From positions 62,001-126,000 of the forward strand of contig NZ_LMID01000011.1 in NCBI RefSeq assembly GCF_001428605.1: a stretch of 64,000 nt of DNA, read 5' to 3'. The notes below the pieces were generated by a model, which saw only the letters and a list, made by a program, of their open reading frames with translations, was not told the DNA's origin and searched no databases. Of this stretch, positions 35,936 through 47,983 are shown piece by piece (positions within the stretch are counted from its first letter, which is position 1; each line of letters opens with the position of its first letter). The position numbers and the translations under genes were made by a program. Source of the DNA: Sphingomonas sp. Root720 (GTDB lineage: Bacteria > Pseudomonadota > Alphaproteobacteria > Sphingomonadales > Sphingomonadaceae).

Positions 35936-36931
35936 ATGGGGATAGGGCCTCTCGCCGTTGCACTGGGCGATCCCGCGGGGATCGGCCCGGAGATCGTCGC
36001 CAAGGCCTGGGACGCCCGCGAGGAGCATGGCCTCGCGCCGTTCTTCGCCGTCGGGGACCGCCGTTCGGTCGAGGCCGTCTGGCCCGGTCCGATCCACCAG
36101 ATCGCCAGCCCCGACGAGGCGGGCGCCTGTTTCCGCAACGCGCTGCCGCTGATCCAGATTCAGGATACCGGGCCGATCATCCCCGGCCAGCCCGACCTCG
36201 CTGGTGCGCGCTGCGCGCTCGATTCCCTCGAAATGGCCGCCGGGCTCGCCCGCTCGGGCATGGTTGGCGGCCTCGTCACCGCGCCGGTCGCCAAGGCACA
36301 ACTCTACGCTATCGGCTTCACCCATCCCGGGCAGACCGAATTCGTCGCCGAGCGCTGCGGCGTGGCGGCGGCCAACACGGTGATGATGCTGGCCGGTCCG
36401 ACCCTGCGCGCGGTACCGATCACCACCCACATCCCGCTGCGCGATGTGGCCGAGACCGTGTCGATCGACCTGATCGTCGCCAAGGCCCGTGCCACCGACC
36501 GCGGGCTGACCCGCAATTTCGGGATCGAGCGGCCGCGCCTGGCCATTGCCGGCTTCAATCCCCATGCCGGAGAACAGGGCGCGATCGGGCGCGAGGAAAT
36601 CGACCTGATCATTCCCGCCGTCGAACAGCTCCGCGCCGAGGGGATCGACATCGTCGGCCCGCTTGCCGCCGATACGATGTTCCATGCCCGCGCCCGCGCC
36701 CAATATGACTGCGCGCTGTGCCTCTATCACGACCAGGCGCTGATCCCGCTCAAGACGCTGCATTTCGACGAGGGCGTGAACATGACGCTCGGCCTGCCGA
36801 TCGTGCGGACCGCGCCCGACCACGGCACCGCCTTCGCCATCGCCGGCAGTAACCAGGCCCACCCGGGTGCGATGATCGCGGCGATAAGACTGGCCGCGGA
36901 AGCCGCACGGAACCGCCTCGTCCACGCATGA
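35936..36931 (+). CDS. pdxA: 4-hydroxythreonine-4-phosphate dehydrogenase
   Basis: A 331-residue NAD-dependent enzyme of the DXP-dependent vitamin B6 route. Motifs are LAVALGDPAGIGPEIVAKAW, the GGLVTAPVAKAQL and HTEFVAE-like GQTEFVAERCG segments, the metal His residues in ITTHIPLRDV and CLYHDQALIPLK, and FVxT-like GLPIVRTAPDHGTAFAIAG. GAGG near the surA stop serves as its ribosome site; the stop overlaps the rsmA start. Confidence 0.97.
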   Translation: MGIGPLAVALGDPAGIGPEIVAKAWDAREEHGLAPFFAVGDRRSVEAVWPGPIHQIASPDEAGACFRNALPLIQIQDTGPIIPGQPDLAGARCALDSLEMAAGLARSGMVGGLVTAPVAKAQLYAIGFTHPGQTEFVAERCGVAAANTVMMLAGPTLRAVPITTHIPLRDVAETVSIDLIVAKARATDRGLTRNFGIERPRLAIAGFNPHAGEQGAIGREEIDLIIPAVEQLRAEGIDIVGPLAADTMFHARARAQYDCALCLYHDQALIPLKTLHFDEGVNMTLGLPIVRTAPDHGTAFAIAGSNQAHPGAMIAAIRLAAEAARNRLVHA

Positions 36932-37761
36932 GACACGCATTGCCGGATCTGCCGCCGCTGCGCGAGGTGATCGCGCGCCACGGCCTCAGCGCGAACAAGG
37001 CACTCGGGCAGAATTTCCTGCTGGACGGCCAGTTGCTCGACAGGATCGCCCGTGTTCCCGGCAGCCTCGACGGCGAGGTCGTCTATGAGGTCGGGCCTGG
37101 TCCGGGTGGCCTCACCCGCGCCCTGCTCGGTGCCGGCGCGTCGGTGGTCGCGGTGGAGCGCGACGACCGCTGCCTCGCCGCGCTCGAGGAACTCAACCAA
37201 GCCTCGGGGGGACGACTGCGGGTCATCTCCGCCGACGCGATGAAGACCGACGAGCGGGCGGAGGCCGGCGACGGCGCCCATATCGCCTCCAACCTGCCCT
37301 ATAATGTCGGCACCGCCCTGTTCGTCCGCTGGATGACACTCGACGCCTGGCCGCCCTGGTGGCGCTCGCTGACCCTGATGTTCCAGAAGGAGGTCGCCGA
37401 GCGGATCGTCGCGAAGCCCGGAAGCGCGGCCTATGGCCGGCTGGCGGTGCTCGCGCAGTGGCGCGCGACCCCGGCGATCGCGATGAACGTCCACCGGTCG
37501 GCTTTCGTGCCGCCGCCCAAGGTGATGTCGGCGGTCATCCATGTCGTACCCGGTACGCAGCCCGAAGGCGCGAGCATGACCATGATCGAGACTCTGACCG
37601 CCGCTGCCTTCGGTCAGCGCCGCAAGATGCTGCGGCAGAGCCTGAAAAGCGTAAAGGGCGCGGTCGAGACACTGGCGACGGTCGGCATCGACCCCGAGCG
37701 TCGCGCGGAGACGGTGACCGTCGACGAATTCGTGGCCCTGGCACGGTCCTTGTCGGCCTGA
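36928..37761 (+). CDS. rsmA: 16S rRNA (A1518/A1519-N6)-dimethyltransferase
   Basis: A 277-residue KsgA/RsmA enzyme that dimethylates two adenines in helix 45 of 16S rRNA. It shows LGQNFLLDGQLLDRI, SAM motif I VYEVGPGPGGLTRALL, motif IV NLPYNVGTALFV and the C-terminal QRRKMLRQSLK. It overlaps pdxA by four bases (ATGA), the last gene of the lptD operon. Confidence 0.97.
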   Translation: MRHALPDLPPLREVIARHGLSANKALGQNFLLDGQLLDRIARVPGSLDGEVVYEVGPGPGGLTRALLGAGASVVAVERDDRCLAALEELNQASGGRLRVISADAMKTDERAEAGDGAHIASNLPYNVGTALFVRWMTLDAWPPWWRSLTLMFQKEVAERIVAKPGSAAYGRLAVLAQWRATPAIAMNVHRSAFVPPPKVMSAVIHVVPGTQPEGASMTMIETLTAAAFGQRRKMLRQSLKSVKGAVETLATVGIDPERRAETVTVDEFVALARSLSA

Positions 37762-37785
37762 AGCGCTAACCCGCGTTCAGGCGAG

Positions 37786-37801
37786 GACGGGCTTCCCCGT
37801 C
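37786..37801. terminator. Possible bidirectional hairpin between rsmA and the TPR gene
   Basis: GACGGG-CTTC-CCCGTC is a perfect six-pair stem in the 45-base gap between two convergent genes. There is no T-run on either side, so termination is only suggested. Confidence 0.35.
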
Positions 37802-37806
37802 AGGCC

Positions 37807-38337
37807 CTATTTCTCGCTGACGACGCTCGTTTCCTCGCCCTTGGGCGGGACCTTGTCGCTGGCCTTTGCGGCGACGACGGCCGGTGGCGGGCCCTTCGCG
37901 ATGGCGGCGGCCAGCTCGACCGCAGGGGCGCATTCCGCCTTGCAGAGCGCCTTGACCCGGGCCAGATTGGCGCGGGCGCGCTCGACGGCGCCCTTCTGAA
38001 CCATCGCCTCGCCCTGCGCCGACAGCGCGCCGACATCGTTGGGCTCGAGCGCGAGCGCCTCGAAATACATGCGGATCGCCTTGCCCGGGAGTTGCTGCGC
38101 CTGCGCGACCCGGCCCAGCGCGATGAAAGCAGCGCGATTGCGGGGGTCGATCGCGAGCGCGGTTTCCAGCGCGTCATTGGCGCCCTGGAGATTGCCCGTC
38201 TTCAGCGCGGTCTGCCCTTCGGCCAGCAGCGCAAGTGACCTGGGATTGATCTGGTCGTCGGCCTTCTGGCCGTTCACGCCGCTCGAAACCGCCAGCAGGG
38301 ACAGGGACAAGGCCATCGCAACAGGCGAAAAACGCAT
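37807..38337 (-). CDS. Secreted tetratricopeptide-repeat protein
   Basis: A 176-residue protein with a signal peptide ([20 protein letters not shown]) and two to three TPR units (NAFxAL-like [58 protein letters not shown]). The C-terminal tail is Ala/Lys-rich. A CxxxC pair (CKAEC, about residue 128) is notable. The ATG at 38337 has GGAG six bases upstream. Such proteins scaffold periplasmic complexes; no partner is evident. Confidence 0.85.
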   Translation of the reverse strand: MRFSPVAMALSLSLLAVSSGVNGQKADDQINPRSLALLAEGQTALKTGNLQGANDALETALAIDPRNRAAFIALGRVAQAQQLPGKAIRMYFEALALEPNDVGALSAQGEAMVQKGAVERARANLARVKALCKAECAPAVELAAAIAKGPPPAVVAAKASDKVPPKGEETSVVSEK

Positions 38338-38372
38338 CAACATCTCCAATACCGAAGCTTGCCGGCTTTCTA

Positions 38373-39542
38373 TCATGCACGCACCAGCCTGGCGACGAAA
38401 AAGCCGTCGGTGCCATCATGCCGCGGGCTGAGCAGCTTTCCACCCCCATGTTCACGACCGGCGATGAACGGAAGCTTATCGACGGTAAAGAACGGGCTTC
38501 TGTCGAGAAACGCACGCAGCTGTCCGCTGCCTTCGTCGTCGAGCAACGAGCAGACCGCGTAGACGAGCGCGCCGCCGGGCCGGACCAGGCCGGCGGCGAG
38601 ATCGAGGACATGCGCCTGCGTTTCCATAAGCTTCGCAAGTCGGGTGGGCGTCAACCGCCAGCGCGCCTCCGGATTGCGCCGCCAGGTGCCGGTGCCCGAA
38701 CAGGGCGCATCGACCAGGACGACATCGCAGCCCTCTCGGAGGTCGCGCAGCACCTCCATCTCGCGCCCGGGGTCGAGCAACCGCACCTCGACGCCGCCGA
38801 AGCCCGCGCGCCGCGCGCGCGGCGCCAGGCGATCGAGCCGCGCGCGGTTGGTGTCGCTGGCGATCAGCCGGCCCTCGCCGCCCATGTCGGCGGCCAGGGC
38901 CAGGGTCTTTCCGCCCGCCCCGGCACAGAGATCGAGGACGGTCATATCGCCGGTCGCCAGCGCGGCGAGCGCGATCAGCTGGCTGCCTTCGTCCTGGATC
39001 TCGATCAGGCCCTCGATCCACGGCGCACTGGCTTCGATCGGGGTACCTTCGGGCAGGCGCAGGCCATGCGGCGCGAACGGGGTCGGCGCCGCAGCGGGAA
39101 GCTGCGCGACGATCGCGTCCCGCCCGGCGCGCATATGGTTGACCCGGAGGTCGAGCGGCGCCCGTTCGAGCAGCGCCGCATGCTCGGCCGGGTCGATGCG
39201 GTCGGCGAGCCAGCGCGGCACTTCCCCTCTTGGGCTCCCCTCCTCGTCCGCGACGATCGGTGCCGGGGTGTGGGGGGCGCCATCGAACGCCGCCGCCAGC
39301 GCCTCATCCTCGCGGGCGAGGCCGACCAGCGCGGCGCGACCGCTCGACGGCAACTCGCCGGTGCGGCGGATCGCGCGGTAGATCAGGTCGCGGATCGCCC
39401 GGCGATCCTTCGATCCTGCATAGCGGCGCGTCTTGAAATAGCGCGCGATCAGCGTGTCGGCCGCAGCGCCGCCCTCGCGCGCTGCCCGGACGATCTCGTC
39501 GAGCAGCTCGATCGCCGCCTGCGCGCGCGCGCCCGGCGTCAT
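38373..39542 (-). CDS. rsmB: RsmB-family rRNA (cytosine-5) methyltransferase
   Basis: A 389-residue RNA m5C methyltransferase. An N-terminal NusB-like helical region ([20 protein letters not shown]) precedes the catalytic domain with SAM motif [16 protein letters not shown], the [14 protein letters not shown] motif (C281) and the nucleophile Cys of YAVCSL (C331). The target in E. coli RsmB is C967 of 16S rRNA; the paralogous sub-family is not certain. It follows guaB with six bases between. Confidence 0.9.
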   Translation of the reverse strand: MTPGARAQAAIELLDEIVRAAREGGAAADTLIARYFKTRRYAGSKDRRAIRDLIYRAIRRTGELPSSGRAALVGLAREDEALAAAFDGAPHTPAPIVADEEGSPRGEVPRWLADRIDPAEHAALLERAPLDLRVNHMRAGRDAIVAQLPAAAPTPFAPHGLRLPEGTPIEASAPWIEGLIEIQDEGSQLIALAALATGDMTVLDLCAGAGGKTLALAADMGGEGRLIASDTNRARLDRLAPRARRAGFGGVEVRLLDPGREMEVLRDLREGCDVVLVDAPCSGTGTWRRNPEARWRLTPTRLAKLMETQAHVLDLAAGLVRPGGALVYAVCSLLDDEGSGQLRAFLDRSPFFTVDKLPFIAGREHGGGKLLSPRHDGTDGFFVARLVRA

Positions 39543-39548
39543 GACGGG

Positions 39549-41102
<1,554 letters not shown>

Positions 41103-41113
41103 CTACGCGGCTC

Positions 41114-42256
41114 CTATTCCTCGCCGTGGATGATCACCCGGTTGCGGCCGCCATTCTTCGCGGCATAAAGCGCCTCGTCGGCGCGGCGGAGCATGGCTCC
41201 GTCGTCCTCGCCGGTCATAAGCTGCGCGATGCCGGCCGAGAAGGTGACGGTCCCCAGCGGCTCGCCCGTCGTCTTGGAGACGAGGTGGCGGCCCGACAGT
41301 TCGTCGCGGACCTCGTCGACCCGCATCGCCGCGCGGCGCGCCATGATACCGTCGAACAGGACCAGGAATTCCTCCCCGCCGAAGCGGCCGACGAACGCAT
41401 CTTCTCCGACGCCTTCGACCAGCGCCTCTGCGACCATCTTCAGGATCCGATCGCCGGTGTCATGGCCGTGATTGTCGTTGATCGACTTGAAACGATCGAT
41501 GTCGCAGAACGCGACCGACAGCGGCGTGCCGTCGACGGCGGCCTGCGCCATCGCCTTCGCGAGGCGCGACTGGAAGGCGCGCCGGTTGGCGAGGCCGGTC
41601 AGCGGGTCGCTTTCGGCGACGGCCTGTGCTTCGGCCAGCTCCCCCTGGAGACTGTCCATCTGGCTGCCCATCTCGGCGAGACGACGCTCGGCATTCTGGG
41701 TTTTGTTGATCATCGTGCGGGTCAGCTCGACCATCAGCTCGAGCGCGCGGCCCGCCGGCTCACCGCCGGCATCGAGCGCGGCCGCGCCCCTGTCGAGGGC
41801 GTTGCCATAGGCGCTGGCGTCGCTGCGCGACTGTCCGACGAGCGCTGCGGCCAGCGTGACGCTCTGGTGCGCCTGGTCGATCAGCTTCTCGAGCAGCTCG
41901 GACGAGACCCTGTTCGCCGCCCCCTCGGATATCTGCTCGGCCACGTCGCGGCGCAGCAAGCCGTCACGCGCGATCGCAGCCTCGACCGAGGCGACCAGCG
42001 CCGGATCGTGCCCGCCGAGATATTGATAGGCGAGATCGTAGTTGACCGGGGTCGGATCGAGCCGGTGTGTGCGGAGGAAGCCGCCGATCCGGCCGAACAG
42101 GTCACCCGGCTCGACCGCCTCGGCCGCTACGGGCGCGGCGGCGACCGGAAGTTGCGCCGCAGGCCCAGGTGCGGGGACATCGGCGGGGCGGCCGAACAGC
42201 GAGTCGAAGCTCCAGGCCTTGCGGCCAGCGGAAGATGGCGGTTTTCCTTCGTACAT
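41114..42256 (-). CDS. Diguanylate cyclase (GGDEF domain), probably without I-site
   Basis: A 380-residue soluble protein. The N-terminal half is helical with predicted coiled coil (TMINKTQNAERRLAEMGSQM, about 175-210) and no recognised sensor domain. The C-terminal GGDEF domain has DPLTGLANRRAF, AFCDIDRFKSINDNHGHDTG and an active-site RFGGEEFLVLF, so c-di-GMP synthesis from GTP is expected. The RxxD product-inhibition site expected upstream of GGEEF is absent (GVGEDAFVG). Confidence 0.93.
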   Translation of the reverse strand: MYEGKPPSSAGRKAWSFDSLFGRPADVPAPGPAAQLPVAAAPVAAEAVEPGDLFGRIGGFLRTHRLDPTPVNYDLAYQYLGGHDPALVASVEAAIARDGLLRRDVAEQISEGAANRVSSELLEKLIDQAHQSVTLAAALVGQSRSDASAYGNALDRGAAALDAGGEPAGRALELMVELTRTMINKTQNAERRLAEMGSQMDSLQGELAEAQAVAESDPLTGLANRRAFQSRLAKAMAQAAVDGTPLSVAFCDIDRFKSINDNHGHDTGDRILKMVAEALVEGVGEDAFVGRFGGEEFLVLFDGIMARRAAMRVDEVRDELSGRHLVSKTTGEPLGTVTFSAGIAQLMTGEDDGAMLRRADEALYAAKNGGRNRVIIHGEE

Positions 42257-42377
42257 CGGGCACCCACTCTGCGGATCAGGTGTCCGGGATTATCCGCAGC
42301 CTCTTAATTTTCGGTATCGGCGCCGGGAAAAGATCACCGGCGTCGACCGGCCGGCATCCCCATCCCGGACGGACGAA

Positions 42378-42405
42378 GGGCGCCCCGGCCGAAGCCGGAA
42401 CGCCC
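42378..42405 (-). terminator. Hairpin downstream of pckA
   Basis: On the minus strand GGGCG and CCGGC pair with GCCGG and CGCCC around a TTCG loop, 34 bases after the pckA stop. No T-run follows, so it may be a stability hairpin rather than an efficient terminator. Confidence 0.5.
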
Positions 42406-42438
42406 TCCTATAAGCCGTACCGGCTCCGTGGAATCGCG

Positions 42439-44037
42439 TCAGGCCGCCTTCGGCGCCGCCTGGCGCACGCCTTCGTCCACATGTTCCGCGAATTGCGCGA
42501 AATTGTCGATGAACTGGTCGACCAGCTTCTTGGCGGTCGCGTCATAGGCAGCCGCGTCGGGCCAGGTTTCGCGCGGGTTGAGGATCTTGCTCTCGACACC
42601 TGGCACCGCGACCGGGACCTTGAAGCCGAAATTGGGGTCGATGCGAAACTCGGCATCGTTCAGGCTACCGTCGAGCGCGGCGTTGAGCAGCGCACGGGTA
42701 ACCTTGATCGGCATGCGGTGGCCGACGCCATACTGACCGCCGGTCCAACCGGTGTTGACCAGCCAGCAGTCCACGCCGCCCTTGGCGATCCGCTCCTTGA
42801 GGAGATTGCCGTAGATCGACGGATGGCGCGGCATGAACGGGGCGCCGAAGCAGGTCGAGAAGGTGGCCGACGGCTCGGTGACGCCGATCTCGGTGCCGGC
42901 GACACGCGCGGTATAGCCCGACAGGAAATGGTACATCGCCTGGTCGGGGGTCAGCTTCGCGATCGGAGGCAGCACGCCATAGGCGTCGGCCGTCAGGAAG
43001 ATCAGGTTCTGCGGAACCGGGCCGAGATTTTCATCCGACGCGTTCGGGATGAAGTCGATGGGGTAGGAACCACGGCTGTTCTCGGCGAGGCTGTCGTCGT
43101 CGAGGTCGATCTCGCGGGTCTCGGCGTCGATCACGACATTCTCGAGCACGGTGCCGAAGCGCTTGGTGGTCGCGAAGATTTCCGGCTCGGCCTCCGGCGA
43201 CAGGCGGATCATCTTGGCGTAGCAGCCGCCTTCGAAGTTGAAGACGGACTCGTCCGACCAGCCATGCTCGTCGTCGCCGATCAGCGTGCGGCTGGCGTCG
43301 GCCGACAGGGTCGTCTTGCCGGTGCCCGACAAGCCGAAGAAGATCGCGGTGTCGCCCTTGGGCCCGATGTTGGCCGAACAATGCATCGGCATAACGCCAT
43401 TGGCCGGCAGCTTGTAATTGAGGATGCCGAACACCGACTTCTTCATCTCGCCCGCATAAGCGGTACCGCCGATCAGGATCAGCTTCTCGGTCAGGTTGAC
43501 CGCGATCACCGTCTGGCTGCGGCAGCCGTGCCGATCGGGATCGGCGGCGAAGCTCGGCAGGTCGATGATCGTGAACTCGGGCGCGAAGGCCGCCAGTTCG
43601 GCTGCTTCGGGGCGCACCAGCAGGGTGCGGATGAACAGGTTATGCCACGCGAGCTCGTTGATCACGCGGACGTTGACGCGGTGCGCGGGCTGCGAACCAC
43701 CGAAAAGATCCTGGACGAACAGCGTCTCCTTGGTTTTCAGGTGGGCCAGAAAGTCGGCCTTCAGCGCAGCGAAATGCTTGGGGGTCATGCCCTTGTTGGT
43801 CTTGCCCCACCAGACGCTGTCCTCGGTCTCGGCGTCGCGGACGATGAACTTGTCATTGGCGGAACGGCCGGTGTGCGCGCCGGTCTTGACGACGATGGGA
43901 CCGTCCTTGGAAAGCAGCCCTTCGCCCCGCTGGATCGCATGCTCGACGAGGGGCGCGGTTCCCAGGTTCCAGTGAAGCCGGGCTGCGACATCGATTCCCT
44001 GTTTGTCGAGGCCAAAGGCGGGGATGAGCTGGGGCAC
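42439..44037 (-). CDS. pckA: Phosphoenolpyruvate carboxykinase (ATP)
   Basis: A 532-residue gluconeogenic enzyme converting oxaloacetate and ATP to PEP. Motifs are [12 protein letters not shown], the metal site [21 protein letters not shown]-loop [13 protein letters not shown] and the kinase-2 [11 protein letters not shown]. The GTG at 44037 has AGGAGA about six bases upstream. It is divergent from chvI, the arrangement in other alphaproteobacteria where ChvI/ChvG controls pckA; the 258-base spacer is AT-rich and should hold both promoters. Confidence 0.98.
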   Translation of the reverse strand: MPQLIPAFGLDKQGIDVAARLHWNLGTAPLVEHAIQRGEGLLSKDGPIVVKTGAHTGRSANDKFIVRDAETEDSVWWGKTNKGMTPKHFAALKADFLAHLKTKETLFVQDLFGGSQPAHRVNVRVINELAWHNLFIRTLLVRPEAAELAAFAPEFTIIDLPSFAADPDRHGCRSQTVIAVNLTEKLILIGGTAYAGEMKKSVFGILNYKLPANGVMPMHCSANIGPKGDTAIFFGLSGTGKTTLSADASRTLIGDDEHGWSDESVFNFEGGCYAKMIRLSPEAEPEIFATTKRFGTVLENVVIDAETREIDLDDDSLAENSRGSYPIDFIPNASDENLGPVPQNLIFLTADAYGVLPPIAKLTPDQAMYHFLSGYTARVAGTEIGVTEPSATFSTCFGAPFMPRHPSIYGNLLKERIAKGGVDCWLVNTGWTGGQYGVGHRMPIKVTRALLNAALDGSLNDAEFRIDPNFGFKVPVAVPGVESKILNPRETWPDAAAYDATAKKLVDQFIDNFAQFAEHVDEGVRQAAPKAA

Positions 44038-44295
44038 TTTTGTCTCCTATACGGGTGAGGCTACCTTTTTCTGGTCGCCCTCCTAACGTCTAGGTGCACG
44101 ATCGATGCCGCGAATCCATCGTTCGACATCCTCTGCACCTTTATATCTTCCAAATCGCGCATAGTTTCAAAGCTACCTATCGTAAAGAGTGCGCAGTATG
44201 GTTGAACGGCCATAAGCGCTGCGCTAGGCAGAGCGAGCATTTTCCGGGCCATGGCGTGTCGGCCAGCTTATCTTTCGGGGAGGCCAATCGGTCCC

Positions 44296-45003
44296 ATGAC
44301 ACCCACGATCGCCCTCGTCGACGACGATCGCAACATCCTGACCTCGGTGTCGATCGCCCTGCAATCGGAAGGGTTCGCGGTCCGTGTCTATTCGGATGGC
44401 GAATCGGCACTCAAGGCGTTGCTGGACAACCCGCCCGACCTCGCGGTTCTCGACATAAAGATGCCGCGCATGGATGGCATGGAGCTGTTGCGGCGCCTGC
44501 GCGAGAAGAGCAGCATCCCGACGATCTTCCTGACCTCGAAGGACGATGAACTCGACGAGGCGCTCGGCCTCGCCATGGGCGCCGACGACTATATCACGAA
44601 GCCCTTCTCGCAACGGCTGCTGATCGCCCGGATCCGCGCGATACTGCGCCGCACCGAAGCGCGGGCGACGACCGAGGACGCGGTCGATGCGCCGCCGATC
44701 GAAAAGATCGTGCGCGGCCGACTGGAAATGGATCCGGCGCGGCACCGCGTCCAGTGGGACGGGCGGGACGTCACGCTGACCGTCACCGAGTTCCTGATCC
44801 TCGAGGCGCTGGCCCAGCGTCCCGGTTTCGTGAAATCGCGCGACCAGCTGATGGACACCGCCTATCAGGACGACGTCTATGTCGACGACAGGACGATCGA
44901 CAGCCACATCAAGCGGCTGAGGCGCAAGTTCCGGCAAGTCGATTCCGAGTTCAAGGCCATCGAGACGCTTTACGGCGTGGGCTATCGCTTTGCCGAAGAG
45001 TGA
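44296..45003 (+). CDS. chvI: Response regulator ChvI (OmpR family)
   Basis: A 235-residue regulator: receiver domain with acidic pocket ALVDDDRN, phospho-acceptor D53 in [17 protein letters not shown] and Lys in YITKPFS, then an OmpR-type winged-helix domain ([40 protein letters not shown]). ChvI/ExoR-linked systems sense acid or envelope state and control exopolysaccharide, motility and carbon metabolism. The ATG at 44296 is preceded by GGGGAGG. The 3' end overlaps chvG. Confidence 0.95.
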   Translation: MTPTIALVDDDRNILTSVSIALQSEGFAVRVYSDGESALKALLDNPPDLAVLDIKMPRMDGMELLRRLREKSSIPTIFLTSKDDELDEALGLAMGADDYITKPFSQRLLIARIRAILRRTEARATTEDAVDAPPIEKIVRGRLEMDPARHRVQWDGRDVTLTVTEFLILEALAQRPGFVKSRDQLMDTAYQDDVYVDDRTIDSHIKRLRRKFRQVDSEFKAIETLYGVGYRFAEE

Positions 45004-46579
45004 CAGCGCCCTGGGCACGCCCGAGGCTGCGGCCCGCACGTCCCTCACGACCCGCATCCTGGCGGTCAACATCTTCGCGCTGGCGATGCTGGCGGGGGGC
45101 TTCTTCTACCTGGACAGCTATCGCGCCCAGCTGATCGACGCCCGTCTCGAGGAGACGGCCACCCAGGTCCGCCTCGTGGCGGAGGCCTATTCGGTGACGC
45201 CGCCGCCAGGGCGGCCGCAGCTGCTCGCCAAGTTCGGCATGCTTACCGATACGCGGCTCCGGGTCTACGCCTATCCCTCGCCGGGCACGCGCGCCGTCGC
45301 GGTCCCGCGCAGCTTCGACAGCTGGTCGATCTCCGGCCCGACCTACGAGCTGCGTGATCCGGCGCAGGAGGAATGGCAGAAGCGCGCCGCCCGCTTCCTG
45401 GATCGCTCGATCGACGTGATCGTCGGCGCCGACCATCCCGAGCGTTTCCGCGAGCCCCGACATGACACGCTCGCGGCCTGGCCGCTCGCGTTGCAGGCGG
45501 CGCGCAGCCACAATATCGCCACCACGGTCGAGCGTGCTCCGGACCGGACGCCGATGATCCTGGCCGCGATCGACCTGCGCCGTCCCGACGGCAGCGGCGC
45601 CGTGATCCTGTCGACCGAGAATCAGCGCGACATCACCCGCATCGTCCGCGCCGAGCGGCTCCGGCTCGGCGTCGTCCTGCTGATCGTCGTGCTCGTCTCG
45701 GTCAGCCTGTCCCTGTTCCTGGCCCGCACCATCGTCCGCCCGCTCCGCCGCCTCGCTCTTGCCGCGCACCGGGTCCGGCTCGGCCGCGCGCGCGAGGTGC
45801 AGGTGCCGCGCCTGCCCGAACGGCGCGACGAGATCGGCACGCTCGCCCGCGCCTTGTCCGACATGAGCATGGCGATCCGGCAGCGGATCGATGCGACCGA
45901 AGCCTTCGCCGCCGACGTCACCCACGAGCTCAAGAACCCGCTGGCGTCGCTGCGCTCGGCGGTCGACAGCCTGGGGCTCGTCACGGATCCGGCGCTCCAG
46001 AAGCAGCTGATCGACGTCATTCGCGACGATGTAGGCCGACTCGACCGGCTGATCACCGACATCGCCGAGGCCTCGCGGGTCGATGCCGAGCTGGCCCGCG
46101 CCCGGTTCGAATCGGTCGATCTCGGCACGATGATCGAGGGGCTGCTGACGACCCGTGAGGAGCGCGGTCGCAACGGCGACGTCCGCGTCGCCTTCGCGCG
46201 GCCACACCGCGGCACCGCCGTGGTGTTCGGCGACGGCTCGCGCCTCACCCGGGTGATCGAGAATCTCGTCGAGAATGCCGTCTCCTTCTCCCCCGCCGGG
46301 GGGCTCGTTCAGGTTGCAGCCACCCGCGATGGCGATGATGTGGTGATACGGGTCGAGGATGAGGGACCGGGCGTGCCGCCCGATGCGCGCGAGGCGATCT
46401 TCAACCGGTTCCACAGCGACCGGCCCGAAAGCGAGGAATTCGGCCGGCACAGCGGCCTCGGCCTCGCAATAGCGAAGGCCATCGTCGAGGGTCATCATGG
46501 TACGATCGCCGCAACCGACAGGGATAATGCGCCGAACGGCGCGCGCTTCGTCATCCGGCTGCCGGCCTGGAGCCGCTAG
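44990..46579 (+). CDS. chvG: Sensor histidine kinase ChvG
   Basis: A 529-residue membrane kinase: one helix at about 24-41, a periplasmic domain to about 220, a second helix [24 protein letters not shown], HisKA with [18 protein letters not shown], and HATPase with [20 protein letters not shown] and [16 protein letters not shown]. It starts at TTG 44990, overlapping chvI by 14 bases. The partner ExoR-type inhibitor is not in the window. Confidence 0.94.
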   Translation: MPKSDSALGTPEAAARTSLTTRILAVNIFALAMLAGGFFYLDSYRAQLIDARLEETATQVRLVAEAYSVTPPPGRPQLLAKFGMLTDTRLRVYAYPSPGTRAVAVPRSFDSWSISGPTYELRDPAQEEWQKRAARFLDRSIDVIVGADHPERFREPRHDTLAAWPLALQAARSHNIATTVERAPDRTPMILAAIDLRRPDGSGAVILSTENQRDITRIVRAERLRLGVVLLIVVLVSVSLSLFLARTIVRPLRRLALAAHRVRLGRAREVQVPRLPERRDEIGTLARALSDMSMAIRQRIDATEAFAADVTHELKNPLASLRSAVDSLGLVTDPALQKQLIDVIRDDVGRLDRLITDIAEASRVDAELARARFESVDLGTMIEGLLTTREERGRNGDVRVAFARPHRGTAVVFGDGSRLTRVIENLVENAVSFSPAGGLVQVAATRDGDDVVIRVEDEGPGVPPDAREAIFNRFHSDRPESEEFGRHSGLGLAIAKAIVEGHHGTIAATDRDNAPNGARFVIRLPAWSR

Positions 46580-46582
46580 ACG

Positions 46583-47041
46583 ATGAGCGCCCCCGCCCTG
46601 GCCCCGTCGCACGCCAACCCTTTACATGCCAGCAGCGTCGCTATCGGCGGCCGCGTCGTTCTGATCGCGGGCCGCCCCGGCAGTGGCAAGTCGGATCTCG
46701 CGTTGCGGCTGGTCGATCGTGGCGCCCTGCTCGTGGCCGACGACTATACCCGGCTGGACCACCGCGAAGGCCGGCTGGTCGCCACGCCGCCACCGCGGAT
46801 CGCCGGGAAGATCGAGGTACGGGGCGTCGGGATCCTCGACCTGCCGTTCGCGGCCGAGGGGATGGTCTCCCTGCTGGTCGACCTCGACGGCCCGGTCGAG
46901 CGCCTGCCCGACGAGCCGCTTCCAACGACCGCGCTGGAGGGCGTCGCCATCCCCACCCTGGCCCTTGCCGCCTTCGAGGCGTCGGCGCCAATCAAGGTGG
47001 AGCAGGCGCTGCACCGTCATGGGCTGGGAGGCCCGCAATGA
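46583..47041 (+). CDS. hprK: HPr kinase/phosphorylase, short alphaproteobacterial form
   Basis: A 152-residue protein equal to the catalytic C-terminal domain of HprK, with P-loop AGRPGSGKSDLALRL (G30-S37), the YTRLDHREGRLVATPPPRIA segment and the VRGVGILDLPF region. It phosphorylates the regulatory Ser of HPr (S48 of the HPr encoded at 48388-48660). The N-terminal domain of Firmicutes HprK is absent, which is normal in this lineage. It ends overlapping rapZ (ATGA). Confidence 0.94.
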   Translation: MSAPALAPSHANPLHASSVAIGGRVVLIAGRPGSGKSDLALRLVDRGALLVADDYTRLDHREGRLVATPPPRIAGKIEVRGVGILDLPFAAEGMVSLLVDLDGPVERLPDEPLPTTALEGVAIPTLALAAFEASAPIKVEQALHRHGLGGPQ

Positions 47042-47979
47042 CCAAGGCTGGAGAGCCGAGCCGCATATTGTTCGTCACCGGCATGTCCGGTGCCGGAAAG
47101 AAGACCGCGCTCAAGGCGCTCGAGGACATGGGCTGGGAGACGGTCGACAACCTTCCGCTGTCGCTGCTCGACCGGCTGTTGGCCGCCAGCCCGCCCGAGG
47201 GCAGCCTCGACGACGGCCGCCCCCTCGCGCTTGGCATCGACAGCCGGACCCGCGATTTCGACAGCCGGCGCGTCATCCGTAGGGTCCGGTCGCTGCGCGA
47301 CGGCGGGCGCGACGCCTCGATCCTGTTCCTCGACTGCTCGGGCGCCGAGCTGAGCCGCCGCTATTCGGAGACGCGCGCGCGTCACCCGCTGGCGCAGGAT
47401 CGCCAGGTCGAGGACGGCATCACCTATGAGCGCGAGTTGCTCGCGCCGCTGCGTGAGGCCGCCGACGAACTGGTCGAGACCACCGACAGCTCGACCAACG
47501 AGCTGCAGGCGCTGCTCCGCCGCCGCTTCGGCGAATCGACCGGGACGGGAACGACCCTGACGGTGATGTCCTTCGCCTTTTCGCGTGGAGTACCGCGCGA
47601 CGCAGACCTGATGTTCGACATGCGGTTCCTGCGCAACCCGCACTGGGTGCCCGATCTCAAGCCCCATACCGGTCTCGATCCCGACGTCGGTGCCTATATC
47701 GCCGGCGATCCCATCTATCCCGAGGCGCGGGCGCGGATCGAGGAGCTTATCTTGCTGCTGCTGCCGCGCTATGAGGCCGAAGGCAAAAGCTATGTGACGA
47801 TCGCGATCGGCTGTACCGGCGGGAAGCACAGATCGGTGCATTTCGCCGAAACTCTCGCAAGCCGGTTGCGTGACGAGGGATTTTCGCCCACGGTCCGCCA
47901 CCGCGATCTGACTCGCCAGAGGTCGGACGTACAGGAGAGCACCGTGCCAGGCGTGGGATCAGGACCATTGGGTTTTTAG
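47038..47979 (+). CDS. rapZ: RNase adapter protein RapZ (YvcJ family), variant P-loop
   Basis: A 313-residue protein. The N-terminal P-loop NTPase reads VTGMSGAGKKT (residues 13-23): the usual Ser/Thr after GK is Lys (K22). The Walker B-like and C-terminal parts are conserved (FLDCSGAELSRRYSETRARH, RFLRNPHWVPDLKPHTGLD, IAIGCTGGKHRSVHFAETLA). In E. coli RapZ presents GlmZ to RNase E; in other bacteria it binds nucleotides. The Lys substitution may alter nucleotide hydrolysis. It lies between hprK and EIIA(Man). Confidence 0.93.
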   Translation: MTKAGEPSRILFVTGMSGAGKKTALKALEDMGWETVDNLPLSLLDRLLAASPPEGSLDDGRPLALGIDSRTRDFDSRRVIRRVRSLRDGGRDASILFLDCSGAELSRRYSETRARHPLAQDRQVEDGITYERELLAPLREAADELVETTDSSTNELQALLRRRFGESTGTGTTLTVMSFAFSRGVPRDADLMFDMRFLRNPHWVPDLKPHTGLDPDVGAYIAGDPIYPEARARIEELILLLLPRYEAEGKSYVTIAIGCTGGKHRSVHFAETLASRLRDEGFSPTVRHRDLTRQRSDVQESTVPGVGSGPLGF

Positions 47980-47983
47980 TCAG

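Noticed and set aside
44061-44252. A 63-codon minus-strand frame between pckA and chvI
   Set aside because: Codon third positions are not GC-rich as in real genes here, there is no ribosome site, and the place must hold the pckA and chvI promoters.
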